Origin: Chryseobacterium sp. JAH
Lineage (GTDB): Bacteria; Bacteroidota; Bacteroidia; Flavobacteriales; Weeksellaceae
Direction of reading: 5' to 3'
NCBI RefSeq assembly: GCF_001507335.1
Contig: NZ_LMAH01000002.1
Coordinates: 372,001-436,000, forward strand
Length of the DNA stretch: 64,000 nt
Positions 50,523 to 58,438 of the stretch are shown in pieces. Below the pieces are notes generated by a model. The model saw nothing but the letters and a program-made list of their open reading frames with translations, was not told where the DNA came from and ran no database searches. Both the position numbers and the translations under genes were made by a program. Every line of letters begins with the position of its first letter. The first letter of the stretch is position 1.

Positions 50523-51212
50523 CTACAATTTTTCTTTCTTAGCTCTCTGTAAAACTTCATCTACCATTCCGTACTCTTTTGCTTCGGTAGAAGTCATCCA
50601 GTAATCTCTGTCAGACGCTTTTTCTACCCACTCATAAGTTTGTCCAGAATGTTCAGAGATGATGTCATACAATTCTTTTTTCAGTTTCAACATTTCTCTC
50701 AAGTTGATTTCCATATCAGATGCTACACCTTGTGCGCCACCTGAAGGTTGGTGAATCATCACTCGAGAATGTTTCAATGCAGAACGTTTTCCTTTTTCAC
50801 CTGCTACCAATAAAACAGCTCCCATAGAAGCGGCAATACCTGTACAGATAGTTGCAACATCAGGTTTGATAATTTGCATTGTGTCATAAATTCCCAGACC
50901 TGCGTAAACGCTACCACCCGGAGAGTTGATGTAAATTTGAATATCTTTTGAAGGATCAGCACTTTCCAAGAATAAAAGTTGAGCTGTTACGATGTTAGCA
51001 ACCTGATCATCAATTCCTGTCCCCAAGAAAATAATCCTGTCCATCATCAGACGAGAAAAAACATCCATTTGAGCAACGTTCATTCTTCTTTCTTCCATGA
51101 TGTAAGGTGTAAGGTTTGAAGGCCCATACATTCCCATATACTGATCGGTAACAAGACCGCTATTTCCTAAGTGTTTTACAGAAAAATCTCTGAATTCTTT
51201 TTTAATGTCCAT
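50523..51212 (-). CDS. clpP: ATP-dependent Clp protease proteolytic subunit
   Basis: 229 residues; serine peptidase core of the Clp protease. Catalytic Ser in CTGIAASMGAVLLVAGEKGKR (ASMGA), His in RVMIHQPSGGAQG, and Asp is expected further on; TSTEAKEYGMVDEVL is the conserved C-terminal helix. N terminus MDIKKEFRDFSVKHLGN may include a short propeptide. 286 bp separate it from the dnaG stop; no other gene is seen there. clpX is not in this window. Confidence 0.95.
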   Translation of the reverse strand: MDIKKEFRDFSVKHLGNSGLVTDQYMGMYGPSNLTPYIMEERRMNVAQMDVFSRLMMDRIIFLGTGIDDQVANIVTAQLLFLESADPSKDIQIYINSPGGSVYAGLGIYDTMQIIKPDVATICTGIAASMGAVLLVAGEKGKRSALKHSRVMIHQPSGGAQGVASDMEINLREMLKLKKELYDIISEHSGQTYEWVEKASDRDYWMTSTEAKEYGMVDEVLQRAKKEKL

Positions 51213-51498
51213 ATTTCTATTGGTATTTTTTAAAATTTAATTAAGATGTAATTTACAATTTTTATTCCTAAAATTTAATAGGACTTTTTGGCAGAAATCA
51301 ACTCAGGATTTTCGCTTCAAAAGCATCAAAGGAGGTAAACGAATATTCACATTTTCAAAGCTTTCACCATTGGAAGTCAAAGACGTCTTCTATTTTGCCA
51401 ACTTTTCATCATTTTTTCTTTTGTTAGCATTGTGGTAAATTCAGTTTATCGTGTAAGTGCAAGATACTATTGCAACTGAGTATGATGGCAAAAGCCTG
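51213..51498. other. Intergenic region between clpP and dnaG with no recognised feature
   Basis: 286 bp, AT-rich, no open frame of note, no clear terminator for dnaG and no strong -7 box for clpP. Nothing supported beyond an upstream region for clpP. Confidence 0.4.
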
Positions 51499-53469
51499 CT
51501 ACCTTTTTACATAAATTCCTTTGATAGGAGAATATCCCAAAATCTCTGAAAGCTTCATCGAAGCCTGCTTCAGCAAAGTTATTTTTCTGATAGAATCATA
51601 ATACTGCGATTCGTTATTGATCTGATTCGGAAGATCTTCACCGATCGTTTTTATTAAATAATCGATGTATCGAAATTTGTGAATAAGAATATCACCTTCT
51701 ACCTGAGTATTGATTTTGTCACCATAGTTTGGCGGGAAAATATTTCTCGAAGCCCAGTTTTCGAGATCGTTTAACGGCATAATGGCATCAACAACTTTTG
51801 AGGTAATATTTTCATCCATAAAACTGACAAAAAAATCTCCTTTTCGCAGTTCATCATTCTGAATACCTTCTTTAATACTGTCGATTAAAATTTTATTCAA
51901 TTCAACCTGAAATTCATAATTTTCTTCTTCAAAATGATGAAGAATTTCTTCAATGACAGTGATTTCATATTTTTCATTCGCTTCATTTTCTCTGTGAAGC
52001 ACGACATCGCCGAAATTAAGCATCAGATTGACCAAATTATTTTCCTGATTGAGAAGATCAAATATAATCGGATCTACCTGTTCAACATTATCAGAAACTA
52101 TTTCCAGTTTTGGCTGAATATTTTCCTTGGGCTGGCTTTTGGGCGCTTGATTTTGAGTAATCTGCTTCTGAATATCCAATTCATTAAACAAACTCTGTTC
52201 AGAAAGTCCGAATTTGGTAGAAACTTCTTTCAGGTAAACTTCTCTTTTTAAGCCATTTTGAACGAAACCGACAGATTTCACGATATTTCTAATCGCTTCC
52301 GCCTTTTTTATTGGATCGTTTCCGGCTTCTTTTAAAAGAATTTCAGCTTTAAAATCGATGAAGTCCATCGCTTCATTTTCTATGAACTTTTCAACATATT
52401 CCTGAGGATGTTTTCTGGCAAACGAATCGGGATCATCGCCTTCCGGGAAAAGCAGAACACGAATGTTCATACCTTCTGTCAGCAACATATCAATGCTTCG
52501 GAAACTGGCTTTAATGCCGGCATTATCACCATCAAAAAGAATGGTAACATTCTCGGTAAGCCTTTTAATTAACTTGATTTGCTCGGTCGTAAGTGAAGTT
52601 CCTGAACTCGCTACAACATTTTCAATTCCTGAAAGATGAAGTGAAATAACATCCATGTATCCTTCTACCAAAAGACAGATATTTTTTCTCGAAATCGCCT
52701 GCTTGCTTTGGTTTAAACCATATAAAACATTTGATTTATGGTAAATTTCCGTTTCGGGAGAATTAAGATACTTGGCAGTTTTAATATTGCTCCGAAGAAT
52801 TCTAGCTCCAAAACCTAAAACTCTTCCCGAAAAACTGTGAATCGGGAACATCACTCTTTCACGGAAACGGTCGATTCCAGCCGGAGAATTTTCAGGAAAA
52901 ATTGACAGTCCGGATTTTTCTAAAATTTCTTTGGAATATCCTTTATTTAAAGCAAATTCTGTAAATGCATTTTTCTTTTCAGGAGAATATCCCAGCTGAA
53001 ATTTTTTGATGATATCATCTTTCAGCTCACGTTCCCGAAAATAAGACAAACCAATTGATCTGCCTTCTTCATTTTCCCATAAAATATTTTGGAAATATTC
53101 GTTGGCAATTTCATGAATCTTATAAAGAATATCTCTTTCAGACTGTGCATTTTTGGCCTCTTCCGAAAACTCGCGCTGATCTTCTTCAATTTCAATTGCG
53201 TATTTTTTAGCAGCATGGCGAAGTGCTTCAGGATAGGTGAAATTTTCAATTTCCATCAAAAAAGAAATCGCAGTTCCTCCTTTTCCTGTCGAAAAATCTT
53301 TCCAGATCTGCTTGCTTGGAGAAACTACAAAACTTGGCGACTTTTCATCATGAAATGGACTAAGACCTTTAAAGTTGGATCCCGCTCTCTTCAACTGCAC
53401 ATATTCGCCAACAATCTCTTCAACTCGGATTGTGGAAAATATCTTGTCTATTGTCTGCTTGGAAATCAT
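51499..53469 (-). CDS. dnaG: DNA primase, variant without zinc-finger cysteines
   Basis: 656 residues; makes RNA primers for replication. The N-terminal CHC2-type fold is present (ISKQTIDKIFSTIRVEEIVGEY, FKGLSPFHDEKSPSFVVSP, WKDFSTGKGG). However, the cysteines of the usual C-x2-H...C-x2-C zinc site read S, D and T, so no zinc can be bound by that site. The TOPRIM core follows (VEGYMDVISLHLSG, VTILFDGDNAGIKASF), then the DnaB-interacting C-terminal part. Start at 53469 (MISKQTI) because a -7 box ends 4 nt upstream; an ATG at 53484 would lie inside the promoter. Divergent from the gene at 53730. Confidence 0.93.
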   Translation of the reverse strand: MISKQTIDKIFSTIRVEEIVGEYVQLKRAGSNFKGLSPFHDEKSPSFVVSPSKQIWKDFSTGKGGTAISFLMEIENFTYPEALRHAAKKYAIEIEEDQREFSEEAKNAQSERDILYKIHEIANEYFQNILWENEEGRSIGLSYFRERELKDDIIKKFQLGYSPEKKNAFTEFALNKGYSKEILEKSGLSIFPENSPAGIDRFRERVMFPIHSFSGRVLGFGARILRSNIKTAKYLNSPETEIYHKSNVLYGLNQSKQAISRKNICLLVEGYMDVISLHLSGIENVVASSGTSLTTEQIKLIKRLTENVTILFDGDNAGIKASFRSIDMLLTEGMNIRVLLFPEGDDPDSFARKHPQEYVEKFIENEAMDFIDFKAEILLKEAGNDPIKKAEAIRNIVKSVGFVQNGLKREVYLKEVSTKFGLSEQSLFNELDIQKQITQNQAPKSQPKENIQPKLEIVSDNVEQVDPIIFDLLNQENNLVNLMLNFGDVVLHRENEANEKYEITVIEEILHHFEEENYEFQVELNKILIDSIKEGIQNDELRKGDFFVSFMDENITSKVVDAIMPLNDLENWASRNIFPPNYGDKINTQVEGDILIHKFRYIDYLIKTIGEDLPNQINNESQYYDSIRKITLLKQASMKLSEILGYSPIKGIYVKR

Positions 53470-53473
53470 CTTG

Positions 53474-53481
53474 CAAAAATA
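53474..53481 (-). promoter_or_regulatory. -7 box (TATTTTTG) for dnaG
   Basis: Perfect match on the minus strand (complement CAAAAATA), 4 nt before the ATG at 53469; implies a leaderless mRNA and fixes the start codon. Confidence 0.55.
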
Positions 53482-53718
53482 CAAATTTCAATATTGGTTC
53501 GGAGTAATTTTATAATGCTCTAAAATTTTATTTTTCGAAATATCATTAATCTTTACTGCCAAACCTTTGTAATTAAATCTCCAGAACAGCAATCCTTAAT
53601 CCGCATACAAAGTATCCTTTTCGCTTCGACATGTGAACTGGAAATTGCCAATTACGGCAAGACACAGCAATCAAAATAACAAAGTAAAAGATTTAACTTT
53701 TTTCATAATTTTGAATTA

Positions 53719-53726
53719 TATTTTTG
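53719..53726 (+). promoter_or_regulatory. -7 box (TATTTTTG) for the 53730 gene
   Basis: Perfect TAnnTTTG ending 3 nt before the ATG at 53730. It overlaps a possible TTG start at 53724, which is thus unlikely. Confidence 0.5.
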
Positions 53727-53729
53727 ATT

Positions 53730-54335
53730 ATGAAATATTTGAAACGGACGTTAATATTCGCATTTCTTCTATTGATCATTTTTTTAACTTATGTAGAATT
53801 TGGAGGCAGATATATCTTAAGCCATGATGACAGAAGAGTAATTACTGTTACAATTAGAAGTACTCCCGAATTACCTCAAAACTTTACCAGTTTTTACAGT
53901 ATAATCTACAAAAATTCTTTAACTAAAAACTCCTGGAATTACAATCTAAAAGTTTTATTAGGACAAAATAATATTTCTGAATGTCCCTGCAGAGAAATGG
54001 CATTCAGAATATTTCCTTCTATGGATATTAAAAATAAAAATTCTTTAGATTATTTCTTAGTAACAAGATATCTTGAGCAGAATTACAATCAGACAGATTG
54101 TTTAAATTTTAATTTCAGTAATTTTGACTTTTTAGAAAATAGAAAAGGGATTGAAAAAGTTTCAAAATCACTTTTTGATAAGGATATAAAAGATTTGACT
54201 TCTTTAGAAATTGCAGAAGTAATAGCTTTGTACGAAAATCCTGTTAAGAATAATCGAATCAGATATCCTGACAGAGCCTTGGCAAGAACAAAATATTTTC
54301 ATGAATTATATTTGAAAAATTTAAATAAAAAATGA
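53730..54335 (+). CDS. Small membrane-anchored protein resembling the C-terminal part of GT51 transglycosylases
   Basis: 201 residues. One N-terminal membrane span (RTLIFAFLLLIIFLTYVEF). The C-terminal ~60 residues resemble the end of the penicillin-binding-protein transglycosylase domain: GIEKVSKSLFDKDIKDLTSL, then EIAEVIALYENP and YPDRALARTKYF, which recall the family pattern of an A..YFGK..L-T--E-A-L-A ... N P-RA--R. The GT51 catalytic glutamate motifs (ED..F..H.G and the second Glu region) are not visible. It may be a degenerate or regulatory relative. Its stop overlaps the tsaE start by 4 nt (ATGA), so the two are coupled. Confidence 0.5.
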   Translation: MKYLKRTLIFAFLLLIIFLTYVEFGGRYILSHDDRRVITVTIRSTPELPQNFTSFYSIIYKNSLTKNSWNYNLKVLLGQNNISECPCREMAFRIFPSMDIKNKNSLDYFLVTRYLEQNYNQTDCLNFNFSNFDFLENRKGIEKVSKSLFDKDIKDLTSLEIAEVIALYENPVKNNRIRYPDRALARTKYFHELYLKNLNKK

Positions 54336-54739
54336 ATTTCAATATCACCAAATTAGAAGATTGGCAAGACGTTGTTGAAGAAATCCTTCCCAAAATTCAA
54401 CACCCCATTTTATTATTAAAAGGAAATTTAGGAGCCGGGAAAACTACATTTACTCAGTTTTTGCTTAAAAATTTAGGCAGTGAAGACGAGGTAAATTCAC
54501 CCACCTACTCTATTGTAAACGAATACAATACATCTAACGGAAAAGTCTATCATTTTGATTTGTATCGATTAAAAAATATTGAAGAAGTTTTTGATATCGG
54601 TATCGAAGAATATCTAGACAACGCCTATTTGTGCATCATTGAATGGCCTGAAGTTTATGAAGAAGAACTCTACGGACTAAACTACCACACGATGAGAATC
54701 CACAATAACGGTAAAAGCAGAGAAATCAGTTTCGACTAA
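54332..54739 (+). CDS. tsaE: tRNA threonylcarbamoyladenosine biosynthesis ATPase TsaE
   Basis: 135 residues. P-loop ATPase that works with TsaB and TsaD to make t6A37 in tRNAs reading ANN codons. Walker A is LLKGNLGAGKTTFTQFLLKN; then VNSPTYSIVNEY, YHFDLYRLKNIEEVFDIG and LCIIEWPEVYEE, all characteristic of the family. Start codon overlaps the upstream stop (ATGA), giving translational coupling. Full length. Confidence 0.93.
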   Translation: MNFNITKLEDWQDVVEEILPKIQHPILLLKGNLGAGKTTFTQFLLKNLGSEDEVNSPTYSIVNEYNTSNGKVYHFDLYRLKNIEEVFDIGIEEYLDNAYLCIIEWPEVYEEELYGLNYHTMRIHNNGKSREISFD

Positions 54740-54747
54740 ATATTATG

Positions 54748-54755
54748 TATCTTTG
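54748..54755 (+). promoter_or_regulatory. -7 box (TATCTTTG) for the alanine dehydrogenase operon
   Basis: Perfect TAnnTTTG just after tsaE, about 54 nt before the ATG at 54810. Confidence 0.5.
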
Positions 54756-54809
54756 TTCTAAGAAATCGATTGAATTATTAATTTTCTGTAAGTCATAATT
54801 GAATTTAAA

Positions 54810-56003
54810 ATGAGTACAACAAATATTTTTACTCCTTTTTCCGAGGAAGAACTGATGCCAAAGGAGGAAAAGTTGGAAGTTATTAAAAAAGGCAAGCAAT
54901 TCAGCATAGGAATTCCTAAAGAAACCTGTCTCAACGAAAGACGAACTTGTATAACACCCGACGCCGTGCAGGTTTTGGTACAGCATGGTCACGAGATTAT
55001 TGTGGAATCTGGTGCAGGACAAGGATCTTTTTTTACCGACCTTCAGTACTCAGAATCCGGAGCAATTATCACAAAAGATCCTAAAGAAGCATTCAGCCAG
55101 GATTTGATTTTAAAAGTCAATCCACCCACAGAAGAAGAAATCGAGTATTTTAAACCAAATACCTATTTGGTTTCTGCCTTACAAATCAATTTACGAGATA
55201 AAGATTATTTCCTAAAGTTAGCAGAAAAAAAAGTCAATGCGATTGCCTTTGAATTTATTGCTGATGAGTATAAACAATTGACCTTAGTAAGATTAATAGG
55301 CGAAATTGCAGGTACAGTTTCTATTTTATATGCTTCAGAATTATTGGCGCTATCAAATGGATTAATGCTTGGAGGAATTACAGGTGTAAGACCGACCGAA
55401 GTGGTGGTTTTAGGAGCAGGAATCGTTGGCGAATTTGCTACGAAAGCAGCCATTGGTTTGGGTGCAAGTGTAAAAGTTTTTGACAATTCACTTTCAAAGC
55501 TTAGAAGACTTCACACATTGGTGGACAGCAGAGTTCCCACTTCAATTATAGACCCGAAAGAACTAAGCAAAAGTCTGAGACGTGCAGATGTTGTCATAGG
55601 AGCCCTCCCAAGATTAAACATGCAGCCAATTGTAACCGAAGAAATGGTTTGCAAAATGAAGAAAGGCAGCGTCATCATCGATATTGTTATTGATAACGGT
55701 AAAGTTATTGAAACTTCAGAATTGACCACGATGGACGATCCGTATATCATTAAACACGGTGTTATACATTGCGGACTACCGAATCTGACCTCAAAAATGC
55801 CAAGAACAACAACAAAAGCAATATCAAACTTTTTCCTTTCTTATATCTTGAATTATGATACAGAAGGTGGTTTTGAAAATATGCTGCTTCGCAAAAACGA
55901 AATGAAACAGAGCCTGTACATGTACAAAGGCAGACATACAAAAAAAGTAATCTGCGACCGTTTCGGACTTACTTATCATGACATCAATCTTTTAATTTTC
56001 TAA
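54810..56003 (+). CDS. ald: Alanine dehydrogenase
   Basis: 397 residues, about 25 more than the common bacterial enzyme because of an N-terminal extension (~35 residues, acidic). Interconverts alanine and pyruvate with NAD. FSIGIPKETCLNERRTCITP, then HEIIVESGAGQGSFFTD and PTEEEIEYFKPNTYLVSALQ are the catalytic-domain motifs; the NAD fold is GGITGVRPTEVVVLGAGIVG. The PNLTSKMPRTTTKAISN region is retained. First gene of a tight operon: the next ATG overlaps its stop by one base, followed by a LytS/LytTR pair. Confidence 0.9.
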   Translation: MSTTNIFTPFSEEELMPKEEKLEVIKKGKQFSIGIPKETCLNERRTCITPDAVQVLVQHGHEIIVESGAGQGSFFTDLQYSESGAIITKDPKEAFSQDLILKVNPPTEEEIEYFKPNTYLVSALQINLRDKDYFLKLAEKKVNAIAFEFIADEYKQLTLVRLIGEIAGTVSILYASELLALSNGLMLGGITGVRPTEVVVLGAGIVGEFATKAAIGLGASVKVFDNSLSKLRRLHTLVDSRVPTSIIDPKELSKSLRRADVVIGALPRLNMQPIVTEEMVCKMKKGSVIIDIVIDNGKVIETSELTTMDDPYIIKHGVIHCGLPNLTSKMPRTTTKAISNFFLSYILNYDTEGGFENMLLRKNEMKQSLYMYKGRHTKKVICDRFGLTYHDINLLIF

Positions 56004-56374
56004 TGAAAAAAATAAAATTCTTTTTAATCGGTCTCGTTCCTGGATTGGTTATTGTATTTTTTGTTCTTAATAAAAAAGGTGTAAGCTGCAGCGGATATTT
56101 ACCCAACAGCCGTGTGATCGCCGAAACTTTGTCTAAAGATTTTAAATATTCTGAAAACTTTAAAGCTGAAATGATCGCTTTAAAAGTTGATGATAAATTT
56201 TTAAAAGACAGCATCATCACCGAAGGAAAAGTAGATTTCGAAAGAAGCCATGCTCAGAAAAAACCTTGTCCGGATTACTTAATCTCTTATCCGAAAGACA
56301 ATCCTCGCTATGAAGTTACATTTGAGAAATGTGCAGAAGCTGCTCAGTTGTTAAGTTTAAAAAAAATAAAATAA
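56003..56374 (+). CDS. Hypothetical membrane-anchored protein
   Basis: 123 residues. N-terminal membrane span (FFLIGLVPGLVIVFFVLN), then a cysteine-containing soluble part (SCSGYLPNSRVIAETLSKDF, KKPCPDYLISYPKDN, FEKCAEAAQLLSL). It may belong to DUF4258-like proteins, but I am not sure. Start overlaps the ald stop by one nucleotide, and the sensor kinase begins 9 nt after its end, so it is part of the ald operon. Possibly senses or transduces a signal to the kinase. Confidence 0.62.
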   Translation: MKKIKFFLIGLVPGLVIVFFVLNKKGVSCSGYLPNSRVIAETLSKDFKYSENFKAEMIALKVDDKFLKDSIITEGKVDFERSHAQKKPCPDYLISYPKDNPRYEVTFEKCAEAAQLLSLKKIK

Positions 56375-56383
56375 TTTACTGAG

Positions 56384-57154
56384 ATGGATGGCAATTACTA
56401 CATGATTCACGATTATCTGATTTTCGTTGGAGTTTTTGCTATTTTCTTTTTTCTCACAGTAAGTATTTATCTATTCAGCCAAAATCAAATCTTCAGAAAG
56501 AAAAACACCAAACTTTCAGAAAGCAATAAACTGATTGAGCAACGACTAAATGAAGTTCAGCTTGAGCACATCGGTACGAAACTGAATCCTCACCTGTTTA
56601 AAAATATTCTGAATTCGGTACAGTCGCATGCATATCAAACGTATATGTCTTTGGATAAACTGGCAAATGTTCTGGATTATATTTTATACGAAAGCAACAA
56701 CAAATTTGTAAGTCCAAAAGAAGAGTTCAGTTTTGCTTTGAGTTTGATTGAAATTAATAAAATTAAAATCAATCCGCTTTTTGATTTCAGAATTAAGTCT
56801 AAAATTGACAAGTCTGATGAAGTTTATGAAGAAAAAGTTTTCGCACCTCTTATTTCTGTAGACTTGATTGAAAATGCTTTTAAGCATACTGATTTTCTGG
56901 CTCAGGATTCTTTTATCGCGATTCACCTTGAGTTGGAAAATAGAATTTTCAGAATGAAGGTCAGCAACAAAGCTTCCTTAAAAAATGTTTTGGAAAAAGA
57001 GCACAGCGGTTTTGGAAGCCAGTCTTTGGATCAGCGTTTAAAGATGATTTACCATAATTTTTATTCTCTTCAAAAAAGCTCAAAAAACGGTATCTTCACT
57101 GCCGAATTAACAATCAACTTAGGCGAATTCCATGATAAAATGCGTTATTCTTGA
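56384..57154 (+). CDS. LytS-type sensor histidine kinase (His_kinase family)
   Basis: 256 residues. One N-terminal membrane segment (DYLIFVGVFAIFFFLTVSIY), a short coiled coil, then the His_kinase domain with phospho-acceptor motif LNPHLFKNILNSVQSHAYQT and N box VDLIENAFKHTDF; SGFGSQSLDQRLKMIY is the glycine-rich ATP lid. A short form with no extracytoplasmic sensor, so it may sense through the membrane or its operon partners. The response-regulator gene overlaps its last 23 nt. Confidence 0.87.
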   Translation: MDGNYYMIHDYLIFVGVFAIFFFLTVSIYLFSQNQIFRKKNTKLSESNKLIEQRLNEVQLEHIGTKLNPHLFKNILNSVQSHAYQTYMSLDKLANVLDYILYESNNKFVSPKEEFSFALSLIEINKIKINPLFDFRIKSKIDKSDEVYEEKVFAPLISVDLIENAFKHTDFLAQDSFIAIHLELENRIFRMKVSNKASLKNVLEKEHSGFGSQSLDQRLKMIYHNFYSLQKSSKNGIFTAELTINLGEFHDKMRYS

Positions 57155-57842
57155 TGATGAGCTGCTTGCAATCAGTTATTTAAAACTTTTGTGCGAACAG
57201 ATTGATAATGTAGAAGTTGTAAAAGCTTTTAACGATCCTAAAATCTTCCTGAGCGAAATCAATTCTATCGATTGCAACCTCTGTATCCTGGATATTGAGA
57301 TGCCGGGAATGACCGGACTTCAAGTAGCTGAATTAATCTCCGATTCAAAGAAAATCATCTTCACCACAGCTTACAAGGAATATGCTGCCGAAGCATTTGA
57401 TTTGAATGTAGTTGATTACGTAAGAAAACCGATAAAAAAGGAAAGACTGATTCAGGCATTCGAAAAAGCCGCAGATCTCTTCAGCCATCTTCCACAAAAA
57501 GAATCTATCGAGTGGAACAGCAATATCGGAAAGTCAACAATATTTACAGAGCAGATTGCGTACATCAAAACCTCAGAAATTGATAGTCGCGACAAAGATA
57601 TAATCCTGAAAGACGGAACAACGATTGTTCTGAAAAATCTTAATTTCAAGTCTCTTTTAGAGATGTTACCTTTTAAAGATTTTGCGCAGGTCAACAAAAA
57701 AGAAATTATCGCTCTATCGTCTGTAAAAGTATTGTCGACGAGTGAAATTATTACAACAATCCTTACTGAAAATGATCACTTTTTAAAATTACAGATTGGG
57801 GAAACCTATAAAAATTCACTAATGGAAAGATTCGGGAAATAA
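57132..57842 (+). CDS. LytTR-family response regulator
   Basis: 236 residues. Receiver domain (1-120): KCVILDDELLAISYL acidic pair, phospho-acceptor CILDIEMPGMTGLQ, switch residues FTTAYKEYAAEAF and VRKPIKKERL (Lys). C-terminal LytTR DNA-binding domain (~140-236) with EIDSRDKDIILKDGTTIVLK and FAQVNKKEIIALSSVKVL. Overlaps the kinase gene, so they are a two-component pair. Predicted targets are the two following genes, whose upstream regions carry repeats with LytTR spacing. Confidence 0.88.
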   Translation: MIKCVILDDELLAISYLKLLCEQIDNVEVVKAFNDPKIFLSEINSIDCNLCILDIEMPGMTGLQVAELISDSKKIIFTTAYKEYAAEAFDLNVVDYVRKPIKKERLIQAFEKAADLFSHLPQKESIEWNSNIGKSTIFTEQIAYIKTSEIDSRDKDIILKDGTTIVLKNLNFKSLLEMLPFKDFAQVNKKEIIALSSVKVLSTSEIITTILTENDHFLKLQIGETYKNSLMERFGK

Positions 57843-57862
57843 GATTTTTCAGACTTTCCAAC

Positions 57863-57898
57863 TTTCATTGCAGAATTCCGCTGTTTCATTACATTGAG
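57863..57898 (+). promoter_or_regulatory. LytTR-type direct repeats upstream of the barrel gene
   Basis: TTTCATTGCA (57863-57872) and TTTCATTACA (57884-57893), 21-bp period. TACATTGAG (57890-57898) matches 8 of 9 positions of the remembered LytTR half-site consensus. They lie 26 bp upstream of the -7 box at 57922. Confidence 0.55.
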
Positions 57899-57921
57899 TT
57901 TTAACAAGTGTTTAATCAAAC

Positions 57922-57929
57922 TATTTTTG
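57922..57929 (+). promoter_or_regulatory. -7 box (TATTTTTG) for the 57952 gene
   Basis: Perfect TAnnTTTG, 22 nt before the ATG. Confidence 0.5.
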
Positions 57930-57951
57930 CATCCTGATTAAATAATTTACA

Positions 57952-58341
57952 ATGAAAAAATGTCTTTTCGGTTTTGGAATTCTCATTTCTAACTGGTGCT
58001 TCTCTCAGGAAAACGATTCAAAAGTAAAAGTTTCTCTTTTTGATGGAATTGCAGTCGCTGGATATGTAGACCATGGTGCATTCATCAATTTCACTGGACC
58101 GAATGTTAATTTCAAACATAAGAGCACAAAAATGATGATTGGAATGTTGCCTTCAGTCAGAATAAAAGAAGATCATTCTAACGGAACCAAAAACTCACCG
58201 ATAATGCCAACCTTAGGCGTTGGTTTCGCACTGGTATACAGAAAATTAGCTTTACAGATCCCGTTTTATTATAATACAAAGACAGCCACAGAAAATGGCG
58301 CGTGGAAAATGGGACTCGGCTTGGGTTACAGCTTCAAATAG
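57952..58341 (+). CDS. Small exported protein with beta-barrel character
   Basis: 129 residues. Signal peptide (KCLFGFGILISNWCFSQ), then alternating hydrophobic and polar strands with glycine turns (DGIAVAGYVDHGAFINFTG, GMLPSVRI, LGVGFALVYRK), ending in LGLGYSFK, i.e. an aromatic at the penultimate position, as in outer-membrane barrels. No family recognised. Predicted target of the LytTR regulator encoded just upstream. No terminator separates it clearly from the antiporter gene, which has its own repeats. Confidence 0.62.
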   Translation: MKKCLFGFGILISNWCFSQENDSKVKVSLFDGIAVAGYVDHGAFINFTGPNVNFKHKSTKMMIGMLPSVRIKEDHSNGTKNSPIMPTLGVGFALVYRKLALQIPFYYNTKTATENGAWKMGLGLGYSFK

Positions 58342-58342
58342 T

Positions 58343-58375
58343 TTTCATTACATTATTCTACGCATTTGTTACATT
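58343..58375 (+). promoter_or_regulatory. LytTR-type direct repeats upstream of the antiporter gene
   Basis: TTTCATTACATT (58343-58354) and ATTTGTTACATT (58364-58375), 21-bp period. The first is identical over 12 bp to the copy at 57884. A -7-like TATTCTTT is at 58404-58411, similar in distance to the other promoter. Confidence 0.55.
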
Positions 58376-58438
58376 TCAAAAAAAACAACTTTTAACATCC
58401 GTTTATTCTTTAGAAATTAGCGCTCTAATAAATGATTA

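Noticed and set aside
53724..53729. TTG start for the GT51-like gene
   Set aside because: It overlaps the -7 box; the ATG at 53730 is better placed.
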